NCBI RefSeq assembly: GCF_000420745.1
Contig: NZ_ATVN01000002.1
Span: forward strand, 1 to 64,000
Source: Pseudorhodobacter ferrugineus DSM 5888
Lineage (GTDB): Bacteria > Pseudomonadota > Alphaproteobacteria > Rhodobacterales > Rhodobacteraceae
Reading direction: 5' to 3'
DNA: 64,000 nucleotides
The translations under genes were made by a program, and so were the position numbers. Under the pieces are notes generated by a model that saw nothing but the letters and a program-made list of their open reading frames with translations, did not search any database and was not told the DNA's origin. Positions 51,852 through 60,468 of this stretch are shown here, one piece after another; position 1 is the first letter of the stretch; the number at the start of each line of letters is the position of its first letter.

Positions 51852-52499
51852 CTAAAGGTCCAGAATGACGGGGGGCGGGTCGCTGGGCGGTGCCGCATCG
51901 GCGGCGCGCATATAAAAAGGTTTGGGCAAGTGGGCCCCATTCGCCACATGCCTCACACCAAGATGGGCCAATGCGCGCAGGCGGGCATCGGTGTCGGGGC
52001 GCAGCACCTTGGCAGTTTCGGGCCAATCGCCGATCATGCCTACTGACGGGTCGGCAGGCCAAAGGTTCGGGTTATCTAATGTTGCGTCAAACGGTTCGGT
52101 AATGGCGTTTTCGCCGTCAAAATCCTGTAGGTAAAATGCTCCGCGCGGGGCGGGCAGCGCCACACGGTTGCGGCCTGTGGCGCCAAATGCCAAAACCTCC
52201 AACCCCGTGACCCCCACAGCAGGCACCCCCAGCCCCAGCGCCAAGCCACGCGCGGCGGCCACCGATATGCGGATACCGGTAAAGTTGCCCGGGCCCACAC
52301 CCACAGCAACGGCACCCAGATCGCGCCAGCAGAGGCCCGCACCCGTTAGCATGCTTTCGATCATGGGCATCAGGCGTTCGGATTGGCCTTTTGCCATATC
52401 TTCGCGGGTTTGCGCAAGGATGACCCCGCGCAAGACCAAAGCGGCCGCGCAATGCGCGGCCGATGTGTCGAATGCCAAAAGGGGCAGATCAGGCGGCAA
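51852..52499 (-). CDS. tsaB: tRNA threonylcarbamoyladenosine biosynthesis protein TsaB
   Basis: The 215-aa ASKHA-fold protein has LLAFDTSAAHCAAALVL at about residues 6-22 and VGVGPGNFTGIRISVAAARGLALG in two blocks near 66-89, diagnostic of TsaB. With TsaD and TsaE it makes the t6A modification of ANN-decoding tRNAs. It overlaps the Nfu-type gene upstream by 11 bp and precedes rimI. Confidence 0.93.
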   Translation of the reverse strand: MPPDLPLLAFDTSAAHCAAALVLRGVILAQTREDMAKGQSERLMPMIESMLTGAGLCWRDLGAVAVGVGPGNFTGIRISVAAARGLALGLGVPAVGVTGLEVLAFGATGRNRVALPAPRGAFYLQDFDGENAITEPFDATLDNPNLWPADPSVGMIGDWPETAKVLRPDTDARLRALAHLGVRHVANGAHLPKPFYMRAADAAPPSDPPPVILDL

Positions 52500-53049
52500 C
52501 GGGCCGTACCTCCAACACCTCGGGGATGTAGTGGCGCAGCAGGTTTTCGATTCCCATCTTCAGCGTCAGAGTTGACGATGGGCACCCCGCACAGGCACCT
52601 TGCATATGCAGATAAACGATACCCCGATCAAAGCCGTGAAAGGTGATATCTCCTCCATCTTGGGCCACGGCAGGGCGCACGCGGGTGTCCAGCAACTCTT
52701 TGATCTGGGCAACAATGTCACCATCTTCGCCGGTATGTTCGGCATGGCCAGATGCCGCTTGCTCGCCCTCAATCACCGCAGCGCCCGACTGGTAATGCTC
52801 CATAATCGCGCCCAGAATTGCGGGTTTGATATGGTCCCATTCCGCGCCCTCAACCTTGGTCACGGTAACGAAATCATTGCCAAAAAACACACCCGCCACA
52901 TCGCCCACTGCAAAGATGCGCTTGGCCAGTGGTGATTTATCCGCCGCCGTGGCCGACGGGAAATCTGCGGTGCCCATATCCAGCACGGTTTGCCCGGGCA
53001 GGAACTTCAGCGTGGCGGGGTTTGGCGTAGATTCGGTCTGGATGAACAT
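52489..53049 (-). CDS. Nfu-type iron-sulfur cluster carrier
   Basis: This 186-aa protein has an N-terminal Nfu_N domain (MFIQTESTPNPATLKFLPG) and a C-terminal NifU-like domain with the cluster-binding GACAGCPSSTLTLKMGIENLL near residues 150-170 (CxxC). Two such proteins together hold a [4Fe-4S] cluster for delivery to apo-enzymes. The architecture is that of alphaproteobacterial/mitochondrial Nfu1 rather than E. coli NfuA. GGAGATAG precedes the ATG. Confidence 0.92.
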   Translation of the reverse strand: MFIQTESTPNPATLKFLPGQTVLDMGTADFPSATAADKSPLAKRIFAVGDVAGVFFGNDFVTVTKVEGAEWDHIKPAILGAIMEHYQSGAAVIEGEQAASGHAEHTGEDGDIVAQIKELLDTRVRPAVAQDGGDITFHGFDRGIVYLHMQGACAGCPSSTLTLKMGIENLLRHYIPEVLEVRPVAA

Positions 53050-53208
53050 TTTCTATCTCCGACAGTTCTAGTCAGATATGCGCCGTTGCGCGCTGTAAGT
53101 CAAGGTTTGGAATGATTCTAACCTTTGGAGCCATTATACGGCGAACAAGAAAATGGTTGGCACCAACGGCCGCGGATGATGCTGGCCAAGGTGTCATGCA
53201 GGTGTAAG

Positions 53209-53228
53209 TAGGCGGATCCGTCCGCCTA
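53209..53228. terminator. Possible hairpin terminator, weak T-run
   Basis: TAGGCGGA and TCCGCCTA form a perfect 8-bp stem with a TCCG loop. On the minus strand it lies 10 bp after a 38-codon frame; on the plus strand TTGGCTTTGG follows. It may be a terminator for either, or simply a palindrome. The region between 53050 and 53440 otherwise holds only the mini-ORF and a probable promoter for the purine genes. Confidence 0.4.
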
Positions 53229-53238
53229 TTGGCTTTGG

Positions 53239-53355
53239 TCATGGCTTTTGCTGTTTTGAATTGTACATTTTCGCCACCCGAAACGCCAAATCGTTGGCCC
53301 TGCTGCGGATTTCCCAGCCCTGCGCGACCATCATCTTATAAGATAAGTCATTCAT
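53239..53355 (-). CDS. 38-aa mini-ORF between nfu and purine genes
   Basis: The frame begins MNDLSYKMMVAQGWEIRSRA and ends AKMYNSKQQKP. It has a protein-like mix of charged and hydrophobic residues and a hairpin right after its stop. No good ribosome site is seen upstream (an A-run is present) and no family is recognised. It may be a small protein or a chance frame. Confidence 0.3.
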   Translation of the reverse strand: MNDLSYKMMVAQGWEIRSRANDLAFRVAKMYNSKQQKP

Positions 53356-53440
53356 GATTTTTTTGTTAATACTTGGCCACTTTTCGTAATAAACAACAAA
53401 TACTGATCGGTGGAAAAATGGACGAAAAAAGGGGCTTTTC

Positions 53441-54856
53441 GTGAATCGATACCCACGTGATATGACTGGCTATGGTGCAAATCCACCCGATGCTGCTTGG
53501 CCGGACAACGCGAAAATCGCTATTTCTCTGGTGCTGAACTATGAGGAGGGTGGCGAAAACAACGTCTTGCACGGCGATGCGGGGTCCGAGGCGTTCTTGT
53601 CCGATATCGCAGGAGCCGCGTCTTGGCCGGGCAAGCGCCATTGGAACATGGAATCGCTTTACGACTACGGCGCGCGGGCTGGTTTTTGGCGCTTGCACCG
53701 CTTGTTCACCAGCCGCGACATCCCCGTCACGATTTACGGCGTGGCATCCGCCCTTGCCCGCAATCCCGAACAGGTCGCTGCGATGAAATCGGCAGGCTGG
53801 GAAATCGCCAGCCACGGGTTGAAATGGGTCGAACACAAGGACATGCCAGAAGACGAGGAACGTGCCGCGATTGCCGAGGCTGTGCGTTTGCATACCGAAG
53901 TTGTGGGCAGCCGTCCGAGGGGATGGTACACGGGCCGATGCTCTTGCAACACCGTGCGTCTGGTGGCCGAAGAGGACGGGTTTGACTGGATTTCCGACAC
54001 TTATGACGATGATTTGCCTTATTGGGTTGAGGTGGCCGCCCGCGACCAACTGATCATCCCCTACACGCTGGAAGCCAACGACATGCGTTTCGCCACGGCC
54101 CCGGGCTACATCGAAGGCGAGCAATTCTTTCAATACCTCAAAGACAGCTTTGATGTGCTTTACGCCGAGGGGCAGGCGGGTGCGGCCAAGATGTTTTCCG
54201 TCGGTCTGCATTGCCGCCTGATTGGTCGCCCCGGCAAAATCGCGGGCCTGATGCGGTTTTTGGACTATGCCCAAGGCCACGCCGATGTCTGGTTCCCGCG
54301 CCGCATGGATATTGCCGCGCATTGGGCCGCCAAACATCCGCACACGCGCCGGATGCGCCCCAGCCAGATGGACCATGACACATTCGTCGCGCGCTACGGC
54401 TCTATTTTTGAACACTCTCCATGGATCGCGTCGCGGGCCCATGCGCTGGAACTCGGCCCCGCGCATGATAGCGCCACAGGGCTGCACAGTGCTCTGACCC
54501 GGATGTTCCGCTCGGCCAATCAAACAGAACGGATGGGCGTGCTGACCGCCCACCCCGATCTTGCAGGCAAACTTGCCGCCGCCAAACGGTTAACGGCCGA
54601 GAGCACCGCCGAACAAGCCAGCGCAGCCCTTGATGCGTTAACCGATACCGAACGCGCACAGTTTGAGCAGCTGAATACGGCTTATGTCGCCAAGCACGGC
54701 TTTCCTTTCATCATCGCGGTGCGGGACAACTCACGCGACAGCATTCTTGCCGCCTTTCAAACCCGCATCGGCAATGACACGGAAACTGAATTCGCCACCG
54801 CCTGCGCCCAAGTCGAACGTATCGCCGAACTGCGCCTAAAGGACATGCTGCCATGA
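53441..54856 (+). CDS. puuE: Bifunctional allantoinase (PuuE type) / OHCU decarboxylase (UraD)
   Basis: This 471-aa fusion has two parts. Residues 1 to about 305 are a NodB-type polysaccharide-deacetylase fold of the PuuE cofactor-independent allantoinase (LNYEEGGENNVLHGD, HGLKWVEHKDMPEDEE). From about 310 to the end is a UraD domain (FEHSPWIASRA, ANQTERMGVLTAHPDL with the catalytic His, and the late AYVAKHGFPFIIAVR). It decarboxylates OHCU to S-allantoin and opens the ring to allantoate. The start is a GTG at 53441 with AAGGGG upstream. It overlaps the next gene by 4 bp. Confidence 0.92.
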   Translation: MNRYPRDMTGYGANPPDAAWPDNAKIAISLVLNYEEGGENNVLHGDAGSEAFLSDIAGAASWPGKRHWNMESLYDYGARAGFWRLHRLFTSRDIPVTIYGVASALARNPEQVAAMKSAGWEIASHGLKWVEHKDMPEDEERAAIAEAVRLHTEVVGSRPRGWYTGRCSCNTVRLVAEEDGFDWISDTYDDDLPYWVEVAARDQLIIPYTLEANDMRFATAPGYIEGEQFFQYLKDSFDVLYAEGQAGAAKMFSVGLHCRLIGRPGKIAGLMRFLDYAQGHADVWFPRRMDIAAHWAAKHPHTRRMRPSQMDHDTFVARYGSIFEHSPWIASRAHALELGPAHDSATGLHSALTRMFRSANQTERMGVLTAHPDLAGKLAAAKRLTAESTAEQASAALDALTDTERAQFEQLNTAYVAKHGFPFIIAVRDNSRDSILAAFQTRIGNDTETEFATACAQVERIAELRLKDMLP

Positions 54857-55686
54857 CCAATTACTACGCCCCCAAAGGCGGCCTGCCGCCGCAAACCCAG
54901 TTGATGACAGGCCGCGCGGTGTTTACCGATGCCTATGCTTTCATCCCAAAGGGCGTGTTTTCCGATATCGTCACCAGCTTCCTGCCAGGTTGGGATAAAA
55001 CCCGCCTTTGGTTGATTGCGCGGCCCATGACCGGTTTTTCCGAAACCTTCAGCCAATACGTGATGGAGGTCGCCCCGGGAGGTGGGTCCAATGCGCCCGA
55101 TAACGACCCAAGCGCCCAGTCGGTGCTATTTGTCACCGAAGGCGAGGTCTGGCTGTCCATCGATGGTGTCGAACACGACCTTGGCCCCGGCGGTTACGCC
55201 TATATCCCGCCCCATACCCCCTGGCAGCTGAAAAATGCGCATAAAACGCCTGCCCGCTTCCACTGGGTCCGCAAGATCTATGAACCCGCCCATGGTATCC
55301 CCGCGCCCAAAGCGTTTGTGACCAGTGACAAGGATGTAAAACCAACGCCGATGCCCGATACCAACGGCGCTTGGGCCACCACCCGTTTTGTCGATACCAC
55401 AGACCTGTCCCACGATATGCACGTCACGATCGTCACGTTCCAGCCCGGCGGCGTTATCCCGTTTGAAGAAACGCATGTCATGGAACACGGGCTTTATGTG
55501 CTAGAGGGCAAGGCCGTCTACAAGCTAAACCAAGACTGGGTCGAGGTCGAGGCAGGCGATTTCATGTGGCTGCGCGCCTTTTGCCCGCAAGCCTGCTACG
55601 CAGCTGGCCCCGGCCCGTTCCGCTATCTGCTTTACAAAGACGTGAACCGCCACGCGAACCTGCGCGGCCCCCTGAACCCGCGCTAA
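54853..55686 (+). CDS. allE: (S)-ureidoglycine aminohydrolase
   Basis: The 277-aa bicupin releases ammonia from (S)-ureidoglycine to give ureidoglycolate. Typical pieces are TDAYAFIPKGVFSDIV near residues 25-40 and QPGGVIPFEETHVMEHGLYVLEG near 197-219, whose Glu/His/His/Gln set binds Mn(II). The ending is WVEVEAGDFMWLRAFCPQACYAAG. It overlaps puuE-uraD, and the product is the substrate of the lyase encoded 84 bp downstream. Confidence 0.92.
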   Translation: MTNYYAPKGGLPPQTQLMTGRAVFTDAYAFIPKGVFSDIVTSFLPGWDKTRLWLIARPMTGFSETFSQYVMEVAPGGGSNAPDNDPSAQSVLFVTEGEVWLSIDGVEHDLGPGGYAYIPPHTPWQLKNAHKTPARFHWVRKIYEPAHGIPAPKAFVTSDKDVKPTPMPDTNGAWATTRFVDTTDLSHDMHVTIVTFQPGGVIPFEETHVMEHGLYVLEGKAVYKLNQDWVEVEAGDFMWLRAFCPQACYAAGPGPFRYLLYKDVNRHANLRGPLNPR

Positions 55687-55690
55687 CTGC

Positions 55691-55740
55691 GTTCATCTTT
55701 GTACAAATATTCCACGGGTGTCCGGGGGTGTGAAACCCCC
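55691..55740. repeat. Dispersed intergenic palindromic repeat, copy 2
   Basis: GGGGGTGTGAAACCCCC (55724-55740) is the hairpin part, preceded by TTCATCTTTGTACAAATATT at 55692-55711. The whole aligns with the reverse complement of 36332-36382. It lies inside the purine operon, between the ureidoglycine aminohydrolase and ureidoglycolate lyase genes, so it may shape mRNA stability there. Confidence 0.6.
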
Positions 55741-55769
55741 AGCACTTGCCCCAAAACCCAAAGGTCAGA

Positions 55770-56321
55770 ATGACAAGAACCCTCTACACTGAACCGCTCA
55801 CCGCTACTGCCTTTACTCCTTTCGGCGATGTGATCGAGGCTGTTGGTGCGTCGGATAAGATCATCAATCAAGGCCTGTGCGGCCGCTTCCATGACCGCGC
55901 CAAGCTTGATTTTGGCTCCGCTTCAGGTGGGGCCCGCGCGGGTATTTCCATCTTTCAGGCACAGCCGCGCAGCTTGCCCTACACACTGGGCCTGATCGAA
56001 CGTCACCCTGAAGGATCGCAAGCCTTCTTGCCGATGTCGGAACACCCGTTCCTTGTTATCGTGGCGCCCGATTGTCAAGCAAAGCCCCGCGCATTTTTGA
56101 CAAACGGCAGGCAGGGCATAAACTTTCACCGGGGTACATGGCATGGCGTCTTGACGCCGCTGCACGCCCCCGGCCTTTTTGCCGTAGTGGACCGGATCGG
56201 TCCTTCGGCGAACCTAGAAGAATTCATGTTCACCACCCCATGGGAGGTGCGGCACGAAGACCAAAGCAACCGCCAGCAAGAAGCGGTGTTTTCCCATCAA
56301 TCCAACACGGAAGGACAGTAA
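55770..56321 (+). CDS. allA: Ureidoglycolate lyase
   Basis: This 183-aa cupin-type enzyme splits (S)-ureidoglycolate into glyoxylate and urea. The family start LTATAFTPFGDVIEA is near residues 10-24 and FQAQPRSLPYTLGLIERHPEGSQAF lies in two blocks near 59-83. NFHRGTWHGVLTPL near 118-131 carries active-site residues. It is the last enzyme of the purine pathway present here and is followed at once by the permease gene. Confidence 0.92.
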   Translation: MTRTLYTEPLTATAFTPFGDVIEAVGASDKIINQGLCGRFHDRAKLDFGSASGGARAGISIFQAQPRSLPYTLGLIERHPEGSQAFLPMSEHPFLVIVAPDCQAKPRAFLTNGRQGINFHRGTWHGVLTPLHAPGLFAVVDRIGPSANLEEFMFTTPWEVRHEDQSNRQQEAVFSHQSNTEGQ

Positions 56322-56322
56322 A

Positions 56323-57684
56323 ATGGCCGATACAACCCTCGGAACGCCAGAACAGTTGCGCGATCCAAATTATATGCCGCCTTTGGGCAACGCGGTCCCG
56401 CTCGGGATCCAGCATGTCTTGGCGATGTTCGTCTCGAACGTGACCCCTGCGATCATCGTCTGCGGTGCCGCAGGCATCGGTTTTGGGTCGGATCAGGGGG
56501 CTTTGGGCTTTCCTGATATGAACTACATGATCCAGATGTCGATGCTGTTTGCAGGCATCGCGACCTTGTTTCAAACCATCGGCATGGGCCCTATGGGCGC
56601 ACGCCTGCCAATCGTACAGGGCACATCCTTTGCCTTTGTGCCGGTCATGATTCCGGCCGTGGCGGGGCTGGGCACAGCCGGTCTTGCAGGGCTTATGACC
56701 GGCGTGATGCTGGGCGGGGTCTTTCACTTCTGTCTCGGCTTTGTTGTGGGCCGCATTCGCTATGCGCTGCCGCCGCTGGTCACAGGTCTGATCGTCTTGA
56801 TGATCGGTTTGGCGCTGGTAAAGGTCGGCATCCAATACGCGGCAGGTGGCGTGCCAAAAATGGGCACCCCTGATTTTGGCAGCCTTGCAATGTGGACACC
56901 GGCATTGGTCGTGGTCGTCGTGACATTGGCCATCAAGTTTTTTGCCCGTGGGTTCATGGCTGTGGCCGCTGTTCTTGTCGGCATCATCGCGGGCTATATT
57001 GTGGCCTATCTGATGGGCCAGGTCAGCTTTGCAAACGTCGGACGGGCCTCGGTTTTCGCGGCGCCGATGCCGTTCAAATGGGGGTTCGAGTTTAACGCCG
57101 CAATCGTTATCGGCATGTGCTTTATGGCGATCGTATCGGCCATCGAAACCGTAGGCGACGTGTCGGGGATCACCAAAGGCGGTGCTGGACGTGAAGCAAC
57201 CGACAAGGAAATCTCGGGTGCGACCTTTGCCGACGGCGCGGGTACGGCCATTGCAGGCGTGTTTGGCGGCTTGCCGAACACCTCGTTTAGCCAGAACGTC
57301 GGCCTGATTGCCATGACAGGTGTGATGAGCCGCCATGTCGTGACCATCGGGGCGATCTTTTTGATCCTTTGTGGTTTTGTGCCAAAAATCGGCGCAGTCA
57401 TCAACACGGTGCCGATCAACGTGCTGGGCGGCGGTGTGATTGTGATGTTCGGCATGGTTTGTGCTTCGGGCGTCAACATGCTGTCGGACGTGAAATGGAA
57501 CCGCCGCAACATGGTCATATTTGCGACCGCGCTGTCGGTCAGCCTTGGCTTGCAGTTGGAACCCTCGGCGTTGCAGCACGTGGGCAAAACGGCACAAATC
57601 CTGCTGACCTCGGGCCTGTTGCCCGCGGCGTTTATCGCGATCGTGCTGAATTTGGTTTTGCCAGAAAACCTGAACGACGATTGA
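56323..57684 (+). CDS. NCS2-family purine (urate/xanthine) permease
   Basis: The 453-aa protein has 14 likely transmembrane segments of the nucleobase:cation symporter-2 family. The QHVLAMFVSNVTP block is at about residues 29-41. The AIETVGDVSGI segment carries the TM8 acidic residue, and LPNTSFSQNVGLIAMTGV has the QNxGxxxxTG purine motif. It probably imports urate or xanthine with H+ to feed the pathway encoded upstream (1-bp gap). The exact purine is not determined. Confidence 0.9.
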   Translation: MADTTLGTPEQLRDPNYMPPLGNAVPLGIQHVLAMFVSNVTPAIIVCGAAGIGFGSDQGALGFPDMNYMIQMSMLFAGIATLFQTIGMGPMGARLPIVQGTSFAFVPVMIPAVAGLGTAGLAGLMTGVMLGGVFHFCLGFVVGRIRYALPPLVTGLIVLMIGLALVKVGIQYAAGGVPKMGTPDFGSLAMWTPALVVVVVTLAIKFFARGFMAVAAVLVGIIAGYIVAYLMGQVSFANVGRASVFAAPMPFKWGFEFNAAIVIGMCFMAIVSAIETVGDVSGITKGGAGREATDKEISGATFADGAGTAIAGVFGGLPNTSFSQNVGLIAMTGVMSRHVVTIGAIFLILCGFVPKIGAVINTVPINVLGGGVIVMFGMVCASGVNMLSDVKWNRRNMVIFATALSVSLGLQLEPSALQHVGKTAQILLTSGLLPAAFIAIVLNLVLPENLNDD

Positions 57685-57716
57685 TCCCGCTGGCGTCAAG
57701 CCTTGCTAAATATTGG

Positions 57717-57744
57717 GGGCGGCATCCTGGGTGCCGCCCTTTTT
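57717..57744 (+). terminator. Rho-independent terminator of the purine operon
   Basis: GGGCGGCA (57717-57724) pairs with TGCCGCCC (57732-57739), followed by TTTTT. It lies 33 bp after the permease stop and closes the puuE-allE-allA-permease unit. Confidence 0.85.
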
Positions 57745-57850
57745 GCATGTCACAGGCCTGTCATGCCGCTGACCGAAGAAACACACTGGACGCGATTGAT
57801 GAAAATGACCGAAGGTGGTTGCATATACCCCGTCGGAAAGCCGTTTATTT

Positions 57851-59080
57851 ATGCGCCTTCTCATTTCCTTTGCAGCCCTGTTTTTGTCGGTCGTTCTGTT
57901 GCAGCTGGGATCGGGTGGGGTGGCGCCGTTGGATGCCATATCGGGGGCGGCGCTGAATTTCACCACCTCGCAAATCGGCATTCTGGGGTCGGCCCATTTT
58001 GTCGGGTTCTTTATCGGCTGCTGGTGGGCTCCGCGTTTGATGGGCGAGGTCGGGCATTCCCGTGCCTTTGCGGCGCTGATTGCGGCGGGAACGATCGGGA
58101 TATTGGCGCATATGCTGGTCATCAATCCTTATGCCTGGGCTTTGATGCGGGTCGCGAGCGGGATTTGTATTGCGGGGTGCTATACGATTATCGAGGCGTG
58201 GTTGCAGGCCAAGGTCACCAACGAAACCCGAGGCCGCGCGATGGGGACCTACCGGGTCGTGGATATCTGTGGGTCTTTGGGCGCGCAGTTGATGATCGCG
58301 GTGCTAGAGCCTGCCAATTATGTTTCCTACAACCTTTTGGCCCTGCTGTGCTGCGCGGCCCTGTTTCCGCTGACCCTGACCAAGGCCGAGCCGCCGGAAA
58401 CCCCGTTGACGCCCCGTTTGCGGCCACGGCTTGCGTGGGAAAGGTCGCCTTTGGCGGCGGCGGGGGTGATTGTATCAGGGGTGTCGGGGGCTGCGTTTCG
58501 GATGGTGGGGCCGGTGTATGGGATCGAGGTGGGGCTGCGGGCCGATCAGATCGCGCTGTTTTTGGCGGCTTTTGTGGTGGGGGGGGCCGCGTCGCAATAT
58601 CCGGTGGGGTGGCTGGCGGATAAATATGACCGTAGGGGCGTGTTGATCGGGTTGTCGGTGGCGGGGATCATGGCCTGCGGCGTGACGATTTTGCTGGCGG
58701 GGGCGGGCACGGTAGCGGTGTTTACCTCGGCTGCGATTTTCGGCTTTGCGACCATGCCGATCTATTCGGTTTCCACTGCCCATGCCCATGATTTTGCCGT
58801 GTCGTCCGAGCGGGTGGAATTGTCTGCCGCTTTGATGTTTTTATACGCTGTGGGGGCAATTGCGAGCCCGTTTTTGGCGTCTTTGGTGATTGAAGGATAC
58901 GGGCCATCGGGCATGTTTTTGATGATCGCTTTGGCCCATGTTTTTCTGATTTTATTCGGAATTGTCCGGATGGGCGCGCGGCCTGCCCCGGGGGAAAAGA
59001 CGGCCTATACCTATGAGCCGCGCACGTCGTTTTGGGTGGGGCGGTTGCTGGGCAAGGGGCGCGAACGCCCGCGAAAATGA
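57851..59080 (+). CDS. MFS transporter (YcaD-like)
   Basis: This 409-aa major-facilitator protein has 12 predicted helices. The N-terminal half has IGILGSAHFVGFFIGCWWAPRLMG in two blocks near residues 36-59 and the C-terminal half VGWLADKYDRRGVLIG with the inter-helix motif. It resembles the YcaD group of unknown substrate. The start at 57851 (MRLLISFAAL) puts the first helix at the N-terminus; an earlier ATG adds 12 unlikely residues. Confidence 0.85.
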   Translation: MRLLISFAALFLSVVLLQLGSGGVAPLDAISGAALNFTTSQIGILGSAHFVGFFIGCWWAPRLMGEVGHSRAFAALIAAGTIGILAHMLVINPYAWALMRVASGICIAGCYTIIEAWLQAKVTNETRGRAMGTYRVVDICGSLGAQLMIAVLEPANYVSYNLLALLCCAALFPLTLTKAEPPETPLTPRLRPRLAWERSPLAAAGVIVSGVSGAAFRMVGPVYGIEVGLRADQIALFLAAFVVGGAASQYPVGWLADKYDRRGVLIGLSVAGIMACGVTILLAGAGTVAVFTSAAIFGFATMPIYSVSTAHAHDFAVSSERVELSAALMFLYAVGAIASPFLASLVIEGYGPSGMFLMIALAHVFLILFGIVRMGARPAPGEKTAYTYEPRTSFWVGRLLGKGRERPRK

Positions 59081-59249
59081 CGGGATGTTCGCGCGCGGAC
59101 ATTTTTACAACCATCTGATATTATTATATATTGCGTTTTTTGTTAACCAAATTTTAATGCGGACGCGGCTTGTGCGTCGACTATCCGTCCGCGCTTGTGG
59201 GATGGGGCAGAGTGGATATTTATGACTAGATTAAGGGGGGGTCGTCTTG

Positions 59250-59477
59250 ATGTTTCGGGCGGCAGAGCATGGGGGTGCGGCGGCGATTGCGGCGTTGGCA
59301 GCGGCGGGGATGCCACGTCTTGGCCTTGCGGTTGTGGCGCAGGACGTGGGCGCGCGGGCGACCTTTGCCCGCATGGGCGGGGTTGAGGCTGGCGGGTTGA
59401 TCGGTGCGGGGCTGCTTTGGAAATCGGACACTATCTTGATGGTCTGGGATGGGGCGGTTTTGGGCAAGGCCCGCTGA
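59250..59477 (+). CDS. Hypothetical protein, 75 aa
   Basis: The ATG has AAGGGGGGG about 10 bp upstream. The product is Ala/Gly rich (AAIAALAAAGMPRLGLAVVAQDVGARA in one run of small residues) and ends KSDTILMVWDGAVLGKAR. No family is recognised. It may be a small cytoplasmic protein, or a chance frame in GC-rich sequence. It precedes the bestrophin-like gene on the same strand. Confidence 0.4.
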   Translation: MFRAAEHGGAAAIAALAAAGMPRLGLAVVAQDVGARATFARMGGVEAGGLIGAGLLWKSDTILMVWDGAVLGKAR

Positions 59478-59564
59478 GGGCTGACACGCCCCAAAAGGGC
59501 TGGGTTGACTTTGCGCTGCGATGGGGCGAGCAGATGGCAGGCCCCTATTTGGCAGAGCATTCCC

Positions 59565-60461
59565 ATGATCCTTCGTGACCAACCGTCAGCCTTGCACCTG
59601 TTTTTCGTGATGCAGGGGTCCATTGTGCCCAAGATTATTTCCAAAATTCTGGGGATCACCGCCTTTTCTTTGGGTGTTTTGCTGTTGGACCGTTTTGTCC
59701 TGCCCTTGCCGCGTGTGCCCTTGGCGGCGATGGGGGTGTTTGGCGTGGCGCTGTCACTGTTTTTGGGGTTTCGCAACAATGCCGCCTATGACCGCTGGTG
59801 GGAGGCGCGCAAGCTGTGGGGGGGCATGATCGCCGATATGCGCAATTTGGCGCGGCAAACCGAGGTGTTTGTGGGCGCGGGGGCCGAGCGGGACAAGATG
59901 CTGTCGCATGCCGTTGCATTTGCCCATTTGCATCGTGGTTTCCTGCGCGGGGTGGATGCGCGTGCGGATGTGGAGCCGTGGGTCGGTGACGGCGCGTTGA
60001 CGGAGTATCAGAACCCGGCGGATGCGGCCTTGCGCGCGATTGCGGAGCAGCTGCGCGGGCTGGTGGATCGCGACGCGGTTTCAGGCTTTGGGCAGATGGC
60101 CGTGTCGCAGGTTCTCGCCTCGTTCGGGTTGGCGCAGGCGGGGTGCGAGAGGATCGCCACCACGCCATTACCTTTTGTCTATTCCTTGTTGGTGCGGCGC
60201 ACGACCTATTTATATTGCTGGTTGCTGCCCTTTGCCCTGATGGGGGATGCGGGCTGGGGGATGCCGCTGTTTGTGGCCGTGGTGGCCTATGTGTTTTTCG
60301 GGCTGCAAGCGGTGACGAATGAGCTGGAACACCCGTTTCGCAATGTGCAAAACGGGTTGCCGCTGGATGCGATGTGCCGGGTGATCGAGATTTCGGCCTG
60401 TGAAGCGATGGGGCGGGCGGCTCCTGCGCCCTTGGCCCCTCTAAAGCATGTGTTGAGTTGA
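59565..60461 (+). CDS. Bestrophin-like (UPF0187) membrane channel protein
   Basis: The 298-aa protein matches the bacterial bestrophin family. FGVALSLFLGFRNNAAYDRWWEARKLWGG (in two blocks near residues 58-86) carries the RNN..YDRWWEAR signature, and NELEHPFRNVQNGLPLDAMCR near 261-281 the conserved acidic Ca/regulatory-type region. It has four likely transmembrane segments. Bacterial members form pentameric ion channels. The physiological ion here is unknown. Single gene. Confidence 0.9.
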   Translation: MILRDQPSALHLFFVMQGSIVPKIISKILGITAFSLGVLLLDRFVLPLPRVPLAAMGVFGVALSLFLGFRNNAAYDRWWEARKLWGGMIADMRNLARQTEVFVGAGAERDKMLSHAVAFAHLHRGFLRGVDARADVEPWVGDGALTEYQNPADAALRAIAEQLRGLVDRDAVSGFGQMAVSQVLASFGLAQAGCERIATTPLPFVYSLLVRRTTYLYCWLLPFALMGDAGWGMPLFVAVVAYVFFGLQAVTNELEHPFRNVQNGLPLDAMCRVIEISACEAMGRAAPAPLAPLKHVLS

Positions 60462-60468
60462 GGCGGTT

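Noticed and set aside
53366-54553. 395-codon minus-strand frame
   Set aside because: Antisense to the PuuE-UraD gene, which has strong motifs along its full length.
56230-57699. 489-codon minus-strand frame
   Set aside because: Antisense to the NCS2 permease; extremely rich in His, Arg, Asp and Gln, as expected for the reverse of a membrane protein.
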